Shown here piece by piece: positions 33,501 to 45,313 of a stretch of DNA of 64,000 bases. Position 1 is the first letter of the stretch; every line of letters begins with the position of its first letter. The translations under genes and the position numbers were made by a program. This stretch comes from Manduca sexta (taxonomy: Eukaryota; Arthropoda; Insecta; Lepidoptera; Sphingidae). Below the pieces are notes generated by a model. It saw nothing but the letters and a program-made list of their open reading frames with translations. It made no database searches and was not told the origin of the DNA. The DNA is taken from positions 1,930,609 through 1,994,608 of the forward strand of contig NC_051126.1 in NCBI RefSeq assembly GCF_014839805.1, written 5' to 3'.

Positions 33501-36500
33501 CACATTGTTTTTAGGATACAAATGGCGCGAAATGCGGCTCAACTTGAGTGCGTCGTTTACCGGCTCCAAAATGCGGCAGATGTTTCCGTCCATGGTGGAT
33601 GTCAGCGAAAACATCGTGAGCTATTTAAAAAGTAACGTATGCAACATATTCTTGTTCGTAAGTATAATATGGGGATGCTTGTTTTACTGGTGGTAAGGTT
33701 CGTAGGTTTCACCGCAATGTTTATTTCTGCCGCCAAGCAGCAGTGTGTCACTGTTGTGTTCCGGTTTGAAGGACAATGTAGCCAGTGTAACTACTGAACA
33801 GAATAAGACTTAACACCTCATGTCTCAGGATGGCGAGCGCAGTGGAATACCAAACAATACTTTGTAATTCTTTAAGATATTTACCCAAATACTCGTCTTT
33901 ACCTCTGCTAACATAACTAAGGGATATTTTCAAAAATCCTAGTTTGATTTCTCAGTTTTTTTTAATTTAGTGCGAATATGGCGTGCGCATGAGTTTATTT
34001 CTGGCTGTTACCAGGCGACTGCGACGAATTTTCTCCGAGTAGTAGTAGCGGCATTAGAACGTGTGAAATTAAAATTACTATTTCACATCAAGACCTCAAA
34101 TTTCAATTGCCCACACCAATATGCATTTGCGTCAAGATTTTTTACGTATAATGTAAAAAAGTTTTACAACCAGCATACCTGACTTTGTTGAATAACTGTC
34201 ATACGTATTTTTAACAGGTTGTCAGGCCACGCCCGTGGATATGGTGGATACGATGCGTCGATACGCGAACGATACCATGGCGTCTGCATTTTTTGGTATA
34301 CAAGTGAATTCTGTTGAAAATAGAAATAATGAATTCTATAAAACTGGAAAAGACGCGGCAGATTTTACAGTTTTGGACAAAGTTTGTTACTTTTTGGCCG
34401 TGCAGTCGCGGTTATTGGCCAAAGTCATGCAAGTATGTACTGATCTTTAAACCGCTAAGTTATGAGAAGACTTCTTATAGACACCTCGCTTTTTTGAGAG
34501 TTTTTGTACATTTTATATTATGTAATATTTACCTACATTTATTTTACAGATTTTGGGTATACAAATTTTCAGTATGAAGCAGATAAATTTTTTCAGAGAC
34601 ATTATAGCTAATAATATAAAGCTCAGGAAACAGAACAATATCTCTAGACCAGATTTCATACACCATTTATTGGATTTGCCGGGGGGTAGGTACTTATAAT
34701 TCATAAAGGTTTCGAATGTAGTCAAACTCCAATTATGCGAGCATTAGTAAGGAAGATGCATGTTATTACAACGGTTTATAATACGCTATTGATATCGTTA
34801 TGATAAGAAGAATGGAAAAAATACAAATATTCTTATTACATTTTTCTACATAGTTATATTAAGCGATAACTAAGAATGAAAACTATCGTAGTGTGGAATT
34901 TTGGACGCGAGATTGAACCCGCGACTTTTTTCTCAGTACTCTATTCCAATTCAATAAATAACCAAACAAGAAGAAAGAATTAACTAACTAAATAAAGAAT
35001 AATGAAAAAAATTGAATAAATATGGCATCCCTGAGGTGAGGTCGGTACCAGGTCAGCAGGAACCAAGGGAGATATAAATTCATATCAAGCGCCACGTTTT
35101 GCTTTACACAACTTAATGTATTTATTATCTAATAAATGTTGACCTAAATTAACTGCGTAAATATTAACACGAGCTTACTTTTCACAGTTTGCAACCAATT
35201 TATTGCGTAATTTAGAATTATTTTTAATATCGTTGAATAGCATTTTTATTCACTACGGATTTTTTTATTAATAATTTTTCATCCACCAACTAATTTGCTG
35301 TTAGTACGATATATTTTTTATCCGCTAAACTGATAGTGACCACCGTACACAAGGGGATAAAGCCCGCCATACTGGCACACACAAGTGTGTCGCGTTCCAG
35401 GATCAGCCTGTAGTATTTTGGGTTGAAACAGGACGGCACAAATATCTCGACTGATAGGAGGTTCATTGGGGACAATGCCGCACCTGCATAAAGAAAGAAA
35501 CTAATAATATCTCTTACTGAATGAATATATAGGCGTAAAATATTAACTATTATTATTATTATCACTGCTGTATTTTAATTTTTGATTCATAAATTTTAAC
35601 CGATGATTCAGAAATAAACCTTAATCTTTTTGACTTTAGACTGGAATCCAGATGACATAACAGGTCAAGCATTCTTCGCCTTTCTGGCTGGTTACGAGAC
35701 CTCTTCATCAATTCTGGCTATCTGCATCCACGAATTAGCACTAAATCCGGACATACAGGAACGTTTGTACCAGGAGATCAGAGCAAGCGCGGATGTACAC
35801 AAGGAGTTAAATTACGACACCCTTGCCAGTTTGAAGTATTTGGACTGTTATTTAAATGGTAAGACTAAAGGTGTCTTTTCATATACAGGGTCATTTTGAC
35901 ATTACGTTAGTAAATGAAACCATATAATCTTCTTCGCCTTTGCTGGCATTGTGCCAAAAATCTCCCATTAATAATATAATATTTTTGCCAAAAATTTTGA
36001 TTTTAATTTTCCGAGTTTTTTTCATTTTGTAGTTTAATGCGAATATGGCGTGTGCGTTACTGTATTTCTAACTGAAAGTATGATGTTGCCGCTGCAACGA
36101 TTTCTCCTAGAGTAGTAGTGGCATTAGGGCGTGTAAAATTAAAATTACTTTTTATCAATATTTATTTTGTTCGAAACTTACACTTTTTTATTTTACAATT
36201 ACGGCTTAAGTAACTTATTGTAAAGTGTTATATCCAAGTAGATAAATATGTGGTTTCATTTAGAAACGCAATTTCAAAACGAGCCTGTATACATATCAGC
36301 TAAATGAATACCAACCGGTAAAGAAGAGAAAAAGAAATAGCGAAGGGAAGAAAATTGTTTGAATTCCAAAAATCTTTGCAAAAACACTTTACTTGTGGTT
36401 TAGTATTTACATGTTTTCCTGTTGGAATTTAGATGGATCAATCTTTACAAAATCTTCTGTTACTATTTTTCAGAGATTAACCGTAAGTGGGCAGCAGCTA

Positions 36501-38091
36501 TAGTCATGGACCGAATTTGCACACGAACTTATGAACTACCACCGCCTAGAGAAGGAGGCAAACCATATAAAGTGAGTAAATATATATAATAAAGTTTTAC
36601 ATCCATTACAGTCCTAACCTAAATTGTCGGACAACTTAACGCAAGCATCACACAAATGGTTTATTAACGAAATTTTTTATAAGTGAAATAAAATTTAAAG
36701 TTGCTCAATTTTTCCTAACTTTTCCACTTAAAAATATTTATATTACTTCTATTAGTGTTCCGTTCATTAGATTTTTAAATGATCACGCTCAGACATGCGC
36801 AGCGAGGAACTTTGTTTTGTAATATGTAAGTATGGACTTTGCACCTCAGGTAATGCCCGGCCAACTGGTATACAACGTGGTGAATCCAGTCCACATGGAT
36901 CCGAAGTACCATGTCAACCCTGAGGTACTGGACCCTGATAGGTTCTCCGACGAGAACAGACCTAACATAAAACAGTTTACGTTCCTGCCGTTTGGAATGG
37001 GCCCGAGGCGGTGTTTGGGTGCGTATTACTCACTAATAAGACAGACCTTTACGTAGCAGTGAACAAAAATGCGTTTGCTGGTTGTAGTATATATCTTATA
37101 TCCGCCCGGACAGCGACCAATGTACACAAGGTGTTAAATACCACCATAGTGGCCCACGTAACTGTGTCGCGTTCCGGGATCAGCCTGTGTATATCCAGTT
37201 CCAACAGGCCGGCATAATTGTGTCGACTGTCGAGGGGTAATCATCTCGCGTCAATCGTCATTCTATTGGATCCCACTCCACTTACCACAAGGTGCAGGTC
37301 ACTTTGCCGTGCTACTTTTAAAAATAATCTCCAGAAAACTAAGTATTATACAAAATAAGATATTTGAATAAAAGTAGATTATTATTGACTCGCGGTTGTG
37401 TTAACATAATGTTTAATATGTTCAATAATGCATATTTATGTAATAATTTCTAACTGACTGTCTATTTAAATGTTTGTAGATATATTTTTTTTTCACCTCC
37501 AATAAAACTGCAATTATTTTTAATATTCCAAAGGTTAGTTTTACGATTTAAATTTTTAATAGAGTTTACTTTGTGGAAAGTTCTTTATTTGCTTATTAAA
37601 GTCATGATAAAATTAAGATTTTTTTGTGATTTAGTGTAGATATAGTATTTAGTATTAAAATTATAGATAATATATATTATTTAATTTGGGGAAGGCGTGA
37701 CAACAAGTTCTTGTAAAATTATATCTCAGTAATGAATGTTAAAAAAAAAACATATTATAACCAATACTCAATCATTTACTAATATTAGGTTAAAAAAGAA
37801 AAATATATTTATGTAAATATTATATTTTTTTAACTCCTTTAAAAGTTTATCGGATATAAAAAAAATATATGAAAAAGTTACAAGCTATTTTAATGTAAAA
37901 TGACGTATATATTTTTAGGTTTACAATTCGCAACAATGCAGATGAAATTGATACTCTATCAAATGGTATTAAACTTCGAGATACAGAAATGCGAGATGAC
38001 CACAGACCCCATCCGAATGTACCCCAGCGTGCTGATTATCAAGTCCATTGGAGGAACATGGGTTCGAATACGTCACAGGCTTCGAACGTAA
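30583..38091 (+). CDS. Cytochrome P450, CYP9-family, gene C (exon 6 apparently missing)
   Basis: Third tandem P450, more diverged than A and B. Coding exons: 30583-30791, 32580-32743, 33515-33631, 34218-34423 (or 34432), 34550-34685, 35640-35858, 36474-36571, 36850-37018, 37919-38091. The order follows genes A and B, but no counterpart of their 90-nt exon 6 is found in 34686-35639. Joining exon 5 to exon 7 keeps the frame (G|AC). The product is 496 aa, or 499 aa with the longer exon 4. Marks: hydrophobic anchor, PGVPVFGN hinge, W128-x-x-x-R132, LAGYETS, E-x-x-R (EINR), PDRF, heme loop FGMGPRRCLG. Residue 116 is Leu. No stop or frameshift was found, so it is probably an active gene with a shorter linker before helix I. 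It could belong to CYP9A or another CYP9 subfamily. Poly(A) signal at 38393-38398. Confidence 0.85.
30845..31060 (-). mobile_element. Repeat family R4 copy, intron 1 of gene C
   Basis: GGTCCCTATGATAGGGG, GGGATTCATACCCGAGACCT (reversed B-box-like) and ACGATAGTCATACAGCACG. Confidence 0.6.
31138..31178. repeat. (GA)n-type microsatellite
   Basis: Short ACAC run followed by imperfect GAGAGA/GACAGAGA repeats. Confidence 0.8.
31715..31880 (+). mobile_element. Helitron-like internal fragment, intron 1 of gene C
   Basis: ACTACGAAATCGATTTTGAA, CTACATTACTCCTGAACGC and ATTTATCCCAG segments resemble those at about 51440-51540 and 62330-62400. Confidence 0.4.
32065..32372 (+). mobile_element. Repeat family R3 copy (tRNA-derived SINE), intron 1 of gene C
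   Basis: A-box-like GATAGCCTAGTTGGTTGTGG, B-box-like GCAGGTTCAAATCCC, then the common body and a GGGCTGATATAATATT tail. Confidence 0.8.
33685..33870 (+). mobile_element. Repeat family R2 fragment, intron 3 of gene C
   Basis: CTGCCGCCAAGCAGCAGTGT to TACCAAACAATACTTTGTAA. The 3' third is missing. Confidence 0.7.
33955..34095 (+). repeat. Unclassified repeat, copy 1, intron 3 of gene C
   Basis: GCGAATATGGCGTGCGCATG, CTCCGAGTAGTAGTAG and GGCATTAGAACGTGTGAAAT recur at 36020-36165. Confidence 0.6.
35330..35415 (+). mobile_element. Repeat family R1 fragment in the interval where exon 6 of gene C is expected
   Basis: TGACCACCGTACACAAGG, CCCGCCATACTGG and GTCGCGTTCCAGGATCAGCC match other R1 copies. 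Confidence 0.65.
36020..36165 (+). repeat. Unclassified repeat, copy 2, intron 7 of gene C
   Basis: Partner of 33955-34095, about 75 percent alike by eye, same orientation. Confidence 0.6.
37092..37322 (+). mobile_element. Repeat family R1 copy, intron 9 of gene C
   Basis: CCGCCCGGACAGCGACCAAT through GCCGGCATAATTGTGTCGAC to CACTTTGCCGTGC and an A-rich end. Near full length. Confidence 0.75.
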
Positions 38092-38392
38092 CCTAATTTT
38101 GATTTCAGAATAGAACTGTTAACGGAATTCTATTTTTAAATTTAAGTTTAAAATTCTAATTTCAAATTTTGGTAAATGAGACGCGTAGTTGTTAACATAA
38201 TTATAGGTATATGAAATTGGCGGTATCGGAATATCGAAAGCATTTTCCTTGCGAGGTGATGAGGCCTTAAATGTTTAAGTATGTATTCAGACAATGGTGT
38301 AGAAACGCCTGAAATGTTTTTAATGTATTGAATATTGATGCTGAAGATCTTTTTCTGATTATTCTGGTTTATATGCTTTAATATTTTTATAC

Positions 38393-38398
38393 AATAAA
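38393..38398 (+). terminator. Poly(A) signal of gene C
   Basis: AATAAA about 300 nt after the stop codon. Confidence 0.5.
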
Positions 38399-38504
38399 TA
38401 TATATTTTTTATTTAATTCGTTTTTCAAATCAATTTATCATTCACCCCGAGAAGCAGTCAGCAGTATATAAATGAGCAAAACCTACTATTGATTTCTTCC
38501 TAAC

Positions 38505-39115
38505 AGAATTTCGGCCACGGCGGTCAAACTCAATAAAGATCAGCCAGGTACGCAGGAGATACTATAGTGCACTAGTGTGTGTGCAATACACAGGTGCACT
38601 CTCTGTTCCTTACTAATTAAAAAACCTTACTAAATCTTCAATACTTTTCCCTCGTAATAAGAATATAGTGTTTAAAATAGTCCCCATACGCATGTACCAT
38701 TGCCAGCACTATGGTAATTTGCCACATTCCAAGTGACATCGCGTCGAATGGCAACATTAAAAGTTTGCAAAACACTGACATAAAATGAACAGGCCCGCTT
38801 TATCAACACATTGAGTTTGGAAACATACGGATGCGTATTTCGTGCGTAAACGCTCATTAAAACTTTGTATGGATAAGGTTTGGTGCAGTGCGAATGGTCA
38901 TTAGTTTTACCTCATTTTTTTAATTATTTTTTTTATTGCCTTTAAATGCCGAGACGAGCTTGCCGTTCGTCTGATGGTAAGCGATACGACCGCCCATAAA
39001 CAGTAGCAACACCATCCAATAACATGAAAGTATTGTTTAATATTCTACTGCGCTCGCCATCCTGAGACATGGAGATGTTAAGTCTTAATATGTCCAGTAG
39101 TGACAGTTAGTAGTC
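38505..39115 (-). mobile_element. R5 fragment and R2 copy, both reversed
   Basis: 38505-38615 is R5-like (GGTGCACTCTCTGTTCC). 38945-39115 is R2 reversed (GACGAGCTTGCCGTTCG, CGCCCATAAACAGTAG). Between them lies AT-rich sequence without a gene. Confidence 0.6.
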
Positions 39116-40257
39116 TAATGCTAGAGCAGTAGGTAGTCTTTAATTATTGTTTAAATAGAGATGAACCGCAGACGTCTTACCTTGAAATTTGAAGACATTG
39201 GCTAAATGGAATCGCGAAATTAGTCTATGATTCTATTATACTCAATGCGGCATCAGCTAGTTATCAAAACATTATTTACTCTTTATTTTTAAATGAAATA
39301 TTAAGATTTTATTAATATTTGTTCTACTGAATTTAAGCAAACTTAAAGTCTAATATCGCTAATGACAACTTTATATCAATCTTGTTGGGGTTGTAGCACA
39401 AAAAATCTAACTTTTAGCTATTTTTATACATCCTTAGATCCGTATCCGGATCAATAGAGCTAGAAACTAGAAATGATTTACCGAATGATTGCTGGAAGTC
39501 TTTCGGCGAGTGTTCTGATTGACAGGCGCGCATTATTCAGTGAGTATTAGCTCTTGTGCTTCTCCCACACAAAAGGAGGGAGAGTTCTCGCCGGCAGTGT
39601 AAACGGTCACCGAATGACTATACCTATACATATACGATAATATTACCAAGGAAATATGTTTATACACTATCTCTTTACTCACACGAAATCTTCATCTATA
39701 GTATATTTCTTAAGCGAGAAAAGAGCCGAGTACATCGCTTCTTCGTCAGCAGTGAGACAAGTGCTGTAATATTGCGATTAAGGTGTATGTCATTTTAAAA
39801 ATATATATTTGAAAATCACGCAGTCACCAATCCTTTAACATAATTGCTCATAACAACACCATCTAAGTGTATTAGACTCCTCCAATCCAATCTACTATAC
39901 ATTTTCCACACGCGTTTCAGCTTCTCCCATCGAAATCCAATCCTGTATATTCCGAATCCTAAATAACACACATTTGGCAGGCTCTCGTCGTGTTTTTAGA
40001 ACAAGTACGTTTTAACTCGCCACTGTGGTACTGTCATAACCGTGCCTGCAAATGGGATTTTACTATTGGCCGCATTTAGTTCAGCTCATGCGTTTAACAG
40101 AGATTTTCCGATCGTATTCGGATATTCCCGTTTCGTTAAACTGTTCGTTGTTTCTGTTCCTCGCGTATAATTTGGTTTATTATTTCGCGTTTGACATTAG
40201 TGTGTATATCTGGTTGGTTTTGGCACATTGATTAGTATCAGTTGTTATTTGTTTATG
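39116..40257. other. Intergenic, nothing coding recognised
   Basis: Short frames only. 39540-39610 and 40100-40200 are somewhat richer in CpG than their surroundings, but no exon or promoter can be supported. Confidence 0.35.
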
Positions 40258-40372
40258 CAATGCTTTGTAATTCAAGGAGTTGGATGGTGTTTGTACTGTT
40301 TATGGGCGGTCGTATCGCTTATCATCAGGTGAACGGCAAGCTCGTCTCGTCATTCAAAGTAATAAAAAAAAA
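40258..40372 (+). mobile_element. Repeat family R2 3' fragment
   Basis: CAATGCTTTGTAATTCAAGG to ACGGCAAGCTCGTCTCGTC and an A-rich tail. Confidence 0.65.
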
Positions 40373-41355
40373 TGCAATTAAAGGACATCGACAGTAGAGT
40401 AGCCCATGGCGAATAAAATATACTAATGTTATATGTGTACGTAGATCGTCCTATGTGACGTTTACAACAGGACATGATTTGTAATAAAGATTGGATTAGG
40501 TTGTTCTTGTATTTCATGCAACTAAATAATGACATCGACAGTGTAGTGGATTATGGAGTACATTTTTTCCTAGGTGATATTAATCCACGTGCATACACTT
40601 TAGACATTTACATATTTACTATCCTTTGACGTCAAAGTTGAAATTAATATATTTAATGAAACTGCATCACCAGAATCATACTGGCTTACTTTGGATGTGT
40701 TGACAGACTCGTCAACATGAACCATCTGGTCTACAATGAAATGAAATAATTTGTCTCGATCCATAAAATGATAAACATTATTTAGATACCATCAAAAATG
40801 TCTGCCACCAGTTCGGATGCTAAGGAACAGACTCGTCAACATATGTAAACCATGTGTCTTAACACAATGAAATGAATTAATTTATTTACATATAATAGTA
40901 AACATTATTTAGATTCCATCAAAAATTTCTACCACCAGTTCAGAAAGCAGTTTCCACTAGAAAAGAATGGGCAAGAAACTCTAGTATTCTTCTAGAACAA
41001 TCTAAACAAATTAAGTGCCCGGTTGGAACACAAACGATCAAAAATATGAACGAAGGCCGCGTCAGACTAGTTAGCGTGCAATTTGCAAGTTATTTTAATG
41101 TTAATCCAGCGGTCGCGGTGAAGCGTGCTCCATAAATTCGCCCCGTCACCGCTCAGCCAGACTATAATCTGTTGCTATTATTATGGACACCCCCCGCGGG
41201 ACGTGGGTTGATGATAAATTATTATAGATTAGCCAAATAGATTGGAAAATCTTGCGACCTACATGTTTATACGAAAAATTTGCTTTCGAATATCGTTCAT
41301 GTTTTGCTGATGTTATTTCTGCTGGGTTTAGGTGTTTTATAGAATCACGACTTTT
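40373..41355. other. Intergenic with a local duplication
   Basis: CAGACTCGTCAACAT and ACCATCAAAAATGTCTGCC (variant CCATCAAAAATTTCTACC) recur at about 40705-40815 and 40825-40935, a diverged direct repeat of roughly 120 bp. No gene seen. Confidence 0.4.
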
Positions 41356-41357
41356 TT

Positions 41358-41545
41358 CCCTTTTCAGGGGTAGGTAGAGGTGTAACACAACCATTCACCA
41401 GATACGTTAGGTCTCATGTAATAGGGGACGCTTTTATTGCCATTTATCGGACACTATATATACGTATATAGCTGAAGAGTTTGTTTTTCAAGTCATATTG
41501 CTGTCCCATACTACGGATAGGAATTGAGACATCGACCTACGAGTT
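41358..41545 (-). mobile_element. Repeat family R4 copy
   Basis: CCTTTTCAGGGGTAGGTAGA, GTGTAACACAACC and GGTCTCATGTAATAGGGG mark it as reversed R4. Confidence 0.5.
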
Positions 41546-42299
41546 AAAAACTAGCGTCAAACCTTACGAGGTTTTTTTTATTAAAATTGTCATATAGAAC
41601 ATGTAACTAAGTATAGAGCTTAAACCTTTAAACGGGTATATCAGAAAAGCATTTACCAGGAGGTCATAAAATCAAAATACTATGCTATGATATCGATGCA
41701 TGACTAATTTCAAAAGAAATGTATGCCAACGAAATAAGTTTATACATAACTAGAGACAATATTGGCGACCGTCGAGTAATTTAACATCCTAACTGCCATG
41801 TTAAGTTTGTATTTTAACTATTATATCGGATATATTGGCTTTAAATCGAAACATAATGTTTCTTAGACGCAGTTTCCTCGAGAGAGGCCATAAATGACGC
41901 GAATTTCATATTTTATTACATCTCATAATAACACTATTTCTTGTTTATGTCGCCCTGGTACGTCGACCTCGTCAATAATGTATGAGTTTGGGTAAAGCTA
42001 ATCGTTTAGGGATTATATAAAATATGTTTCATGTTAGGAAATATATTAAACATATTTACAGACTTACTTATTAAAATTTCGCAAAGCTATGCTTAGTTAA
42101 AATACAAATTTACTCGATCAGCTGTAAGTCAAAACTCGCCATCTTGCCTCTTAAACTAGGAACCCGTGATGTTTTTGACAGCTATTTAAGCATTTCTTAA
42201 CCACCTCTTAACGCTAAAACAAGTTAATTAGTAAGTCTGTTAGTTTATAAGTACCTCCGTTTTGTCTATTTCCATAACCAAACACACATCATGATTTTA

Positions 42300-42822
42300 T
42301 CTCTGAGAGCTTAGGCAGAGGTGCAACTATGGCACCTACTTTGACGTAATAGGAGCAAGCCTATAACCATATCGGCTTGAAATTTCATTCTTCAGATTGA
42401 TAGCGAAGGGAAAAAACCAAATATCACTGCCCGATTTGGTATTCAAACGCGGACCCTCACAGCAGTGAACTTACCGGCAGTACTACCAAGCGATCGAAGT
42501 TGACTTAATATCAGCCCTGTACTATACACTGTCCCACTGCTAGGCACGGGCCTCCTCTACTACTGAGAGGGATTAGGCCTTAGCCCACCACGCTGGCCTA
42601 GTACGGCTTGGTAGACTTCACATACCTTCGAAATTATTAAGGAGAACTTCTTAGGTATGCAGATTTCCTCATGATGTTTTCCTTCACCGTTAAAACAAGC
42701 GATAATTTACAATAATATATACATAACTTAAGAAAAGTCAGAGGTGCGTGCCCTTGGGATTTGAACTTGCGGACACTCATCTCGGCAGTCCGTTCCACTC
42801 CCAACTAAGCGATCGCTGCTTT
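42300..42822 (-). mobile_element. R4 copy followed by R3 copy, both reversed
   Basis: 42300-42485 resembles R4 (GGCAGAGGTGCAACTATGGC). 42507-42822 is a near full-length R3 (AATATCAGCCCTGTACTATA to GCGATCGCTGCT). Confidence 0.65.
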
Positions 42823-42903
42823 ATAGTAGCAAGTAAGTAAATCATTATATCGGTCATAATCTGTTATGTTTGTGGCGAAACCTCAAAATTCGCAGATATT
42901 TCA

Positions 42904-43140
42904 TTGCTATTAGACATTTTACAAGACTCTGTTTCTAACATCGACGTTCTCGAAGCCGAGAACCAATCCGATGGACAGACCAGATTAAAGACTCGTCTGC
43001 CACCCAGTTTACATAAAACAGTTGAAGATGCAATGAACAGAAACCGGTGGAGACAAATAATTCGCTCTAAATGCGATACATCCAATGATGACCACGATCC
43101 TCAGTCATGAGGGACCGACTACAGAGAGAGTTTAGACATC
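42904..43140 (+). pseudogene. LINE reverse-transcriptase tail, frameshifted
   Basis: One frame gives a RWTDQIKDSS stretch and the next frame gives NRNRWRQIIRSKC and DDHDPQS before a stop. This pattern (RWTD...WR...DHDPQ) is common at the C-terminus of insect non-LTR retrotransposon polyproteins. A frameshift between the two parts marks a dead copy. Confidence 0.45.
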
Positions 43141-43239
43141 GATATATTATATTATGTACTTCGTACTAGATCTGACGTTCTTAACACTTTCTGTGTTCAA
43201 TTGAAATGTACTGTAATTCGGTATTGGGTGCGATTTGGC

Positions 43240-43395
43240 TTATATTCTATATAAAGCGCTTTAGCACTGCACGTTTAAAAAGTTTGATTAGCCAACGCTT
43301 GATATTTTAGCGCTGCAGCGAACTTTAGTCTACCTCCAGATTTTGAACAAATAGTTTATAGGGACTTCGTGTCTATAGAATATACGTCAATGTGT
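43240..43395. repeat. Dispersed repeat, reversed copy of 27585-27740
   Basis: AAAGCGCTTTAGCACTGC, TTTTAGCGCTGCAGCGAACT and TTCGTGTCTATAGAATATAC. Confidence 0.6.
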
Positions 43396-43456
43396 TTAGA
43401 TAACAAACGTTTGACGCGCGTTTACAACCACAAGTTTTTGTATGTATTTTGATCTA

Positions 43457-43613
43457 GGGCCTTATTCTATATGACACTGTAAACGCCTAACGCGGCCGTA
43501 TTATCTTCGTGAAATTTGCGTGGAATTCTTCTGTATGCCAATTTTTATTGTCTTAAACGTGACGCGGTGTGTTACGCACTGACAAAATCAAGTGTTGGAT
43601 AGAGAATAAGGCC
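43457..43613. mobile_element. Inverted-repeat element (MITE-like)
   Basis: Ends GGCCTTATTCT and AGAATAAGGCC are perfect 11-bp inverted repeats. The interior is as in 23383-23558. Confidence 0.75.
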
Positions 43614-44245
43614 ACAGAGCGTTCACGTGTTAACGCGCGTATCACTAACACGTATCTAACTTGTCAACTGTATGGGATCTAATATACTATAATTGGATCA
43701 CTAAAAAAATTTAACGTCAGACTGTGTTGAAAAGTCGCTCGTCTGCAACAACCCTTTTTACTTTCGTTCCTTTGTATCATAATTTTAACACACGACAGGT
43801 GGCATTACAGTTGCGAGTCAAGTCTCGAAGGGGTCGCAAATAACATGGAGTGGGGATGAGCTCATTACTGTTAATAAAGTACGTTTGTTCACCAACATTT
43901 TATAGGTACCAACTTGCGACTAATTGTCGATTTAAGATTTGTTAGTATACAATTTTAATATTAAAATGGTGAGTGACATGAGAGTGAACACAATAGATTA
44001 GTTTCGTTATAAATATATTTGCTATGGGTTACAAAGCTATGACTGTTAAGATTATTGTTATTATGATTTTCAACCAGCTGAAATGATATTGAAATACTTC
44101 CTTATTACTGTTTGTAGAAAGACAAGTAGTGTAAAAAAATGAAAAAAATACATTTTTAATTATTTTATAATTTTCTTACAAGAATAAGATTCCACTCAGT
44201 CCCAAGTTCGAAATGTAAATCAAGGATCAAATACAACGGTTTTGA

Positions 44246-44595
44246 AATTAAACTAATTTTCGGATTCTATCGCGGTTTTTTATATTTTAGTTTTCTCCCG
44301 ACATTTCGAATACTTTGCAGCCTTCATGGTTACGGGGGGTGGGGGTGGGGGGGGACTGAGGTGTTGATCATCCGTAAAGTCAAAGTTACAATATTTACCA
44401 TCATTTTACAATTATACAACTTTTTTAAAATAATAGCTGTCGGTGGTCCGATTTTCATACATTTAACGGTTTTTTCATACAACGGTTTTCATACATTTTT
44501 AAACCAAGTCTCAACAGCGACTTTTAATTGTCCAGTCTGCACGCCCCGCAGCATAGAGTTTCGCCATTTTAAACATTACACTCACCGTTAGGTTC
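44246..44595 (+). repeat. Repeat-like segment with G-rich run
   Basis: TTAAACTAATTTTCGGATTC and the CGGTTTTTTATATTTTAG segment recur at about 55240-55290. At 44334-44354 there are runs of six, five and eight G separated by single T. Probably the end of a transposable element. Confidence 0.45.
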
Positions 44596-44690
44596 CGTGT
44601 AATGGCCACCTCGGCTATGACAAAGTAAATAAACGCTAAAAGCGAGCTGTAATTTTTATCTGTTAGTAGATGTACAATTATGGAAGGTTA

Positions 44691-44730
44691 TATAAAAGGG
44701 TTTTGATGTTCTATGTTGATCACTGTCAGT
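44691..44730 (+). promoter_or_regulatory. Possible core promoter, TATA plus initiator
   Basis: TATAAAAGGG at 44691-44700 and TCAGT at 44726-44730. Spacing is slightly long, and no convincing coding exon follows within 600 bp. It could be chance. Confidence 0.2.
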
Positions 44731-45313
44731 GTCGATAGATGGCGTTGATTTTATTCGTTTTTGAAGGATTCAAGTTTATATCGTGATTTTAGATGTGATT
44801 TTTTCATAATATAAATTATATGATCTAAGATTTCCAACATGAGTATGTTATTATATTCTATTGATGTGATTTTGGTTATAAAAATTATCCAACGCAATTT
44901 TCCTTATTTTATTGCAACATAATTTAACATTACATTATTTCCTACCAAACTTAATCCCAACAACTTTAATATACATAATAAACAGACATTTAGTCACAAC
45001 ATCGCATCAACAATGCACATGTACCCTCCAATTTCGTCCAATCTCACCCAAACAAGTTCCAACAAAAACGAGGGAAACTCGTGGAAAACAAGAAAACCCT
45101 TCGTGATGTAGAGACGTTGACGCCGCATTTGACCCGAGACGGTTGTTGTGGTTTATTCAGATAGCATTGTGTTGGGCCAAAGAATAAGCGGAGTGTTAAG
45201 AGTAAGCGATAGCGATTTGTATTTAATATTTTAGTTGTAGGTATTTATTAGTATATATGCAGGCCGCATTTCATAGGTCCGTTTTGAAATGTATGTTAAT
45301 TAATTGTTTAAAA

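Noticed and set aside
35290..35565. 91-codon - strand frame between exons 5 and 7 of gene C
   Set aside because: Overlaps an R1 fragment and shows no protein family features.
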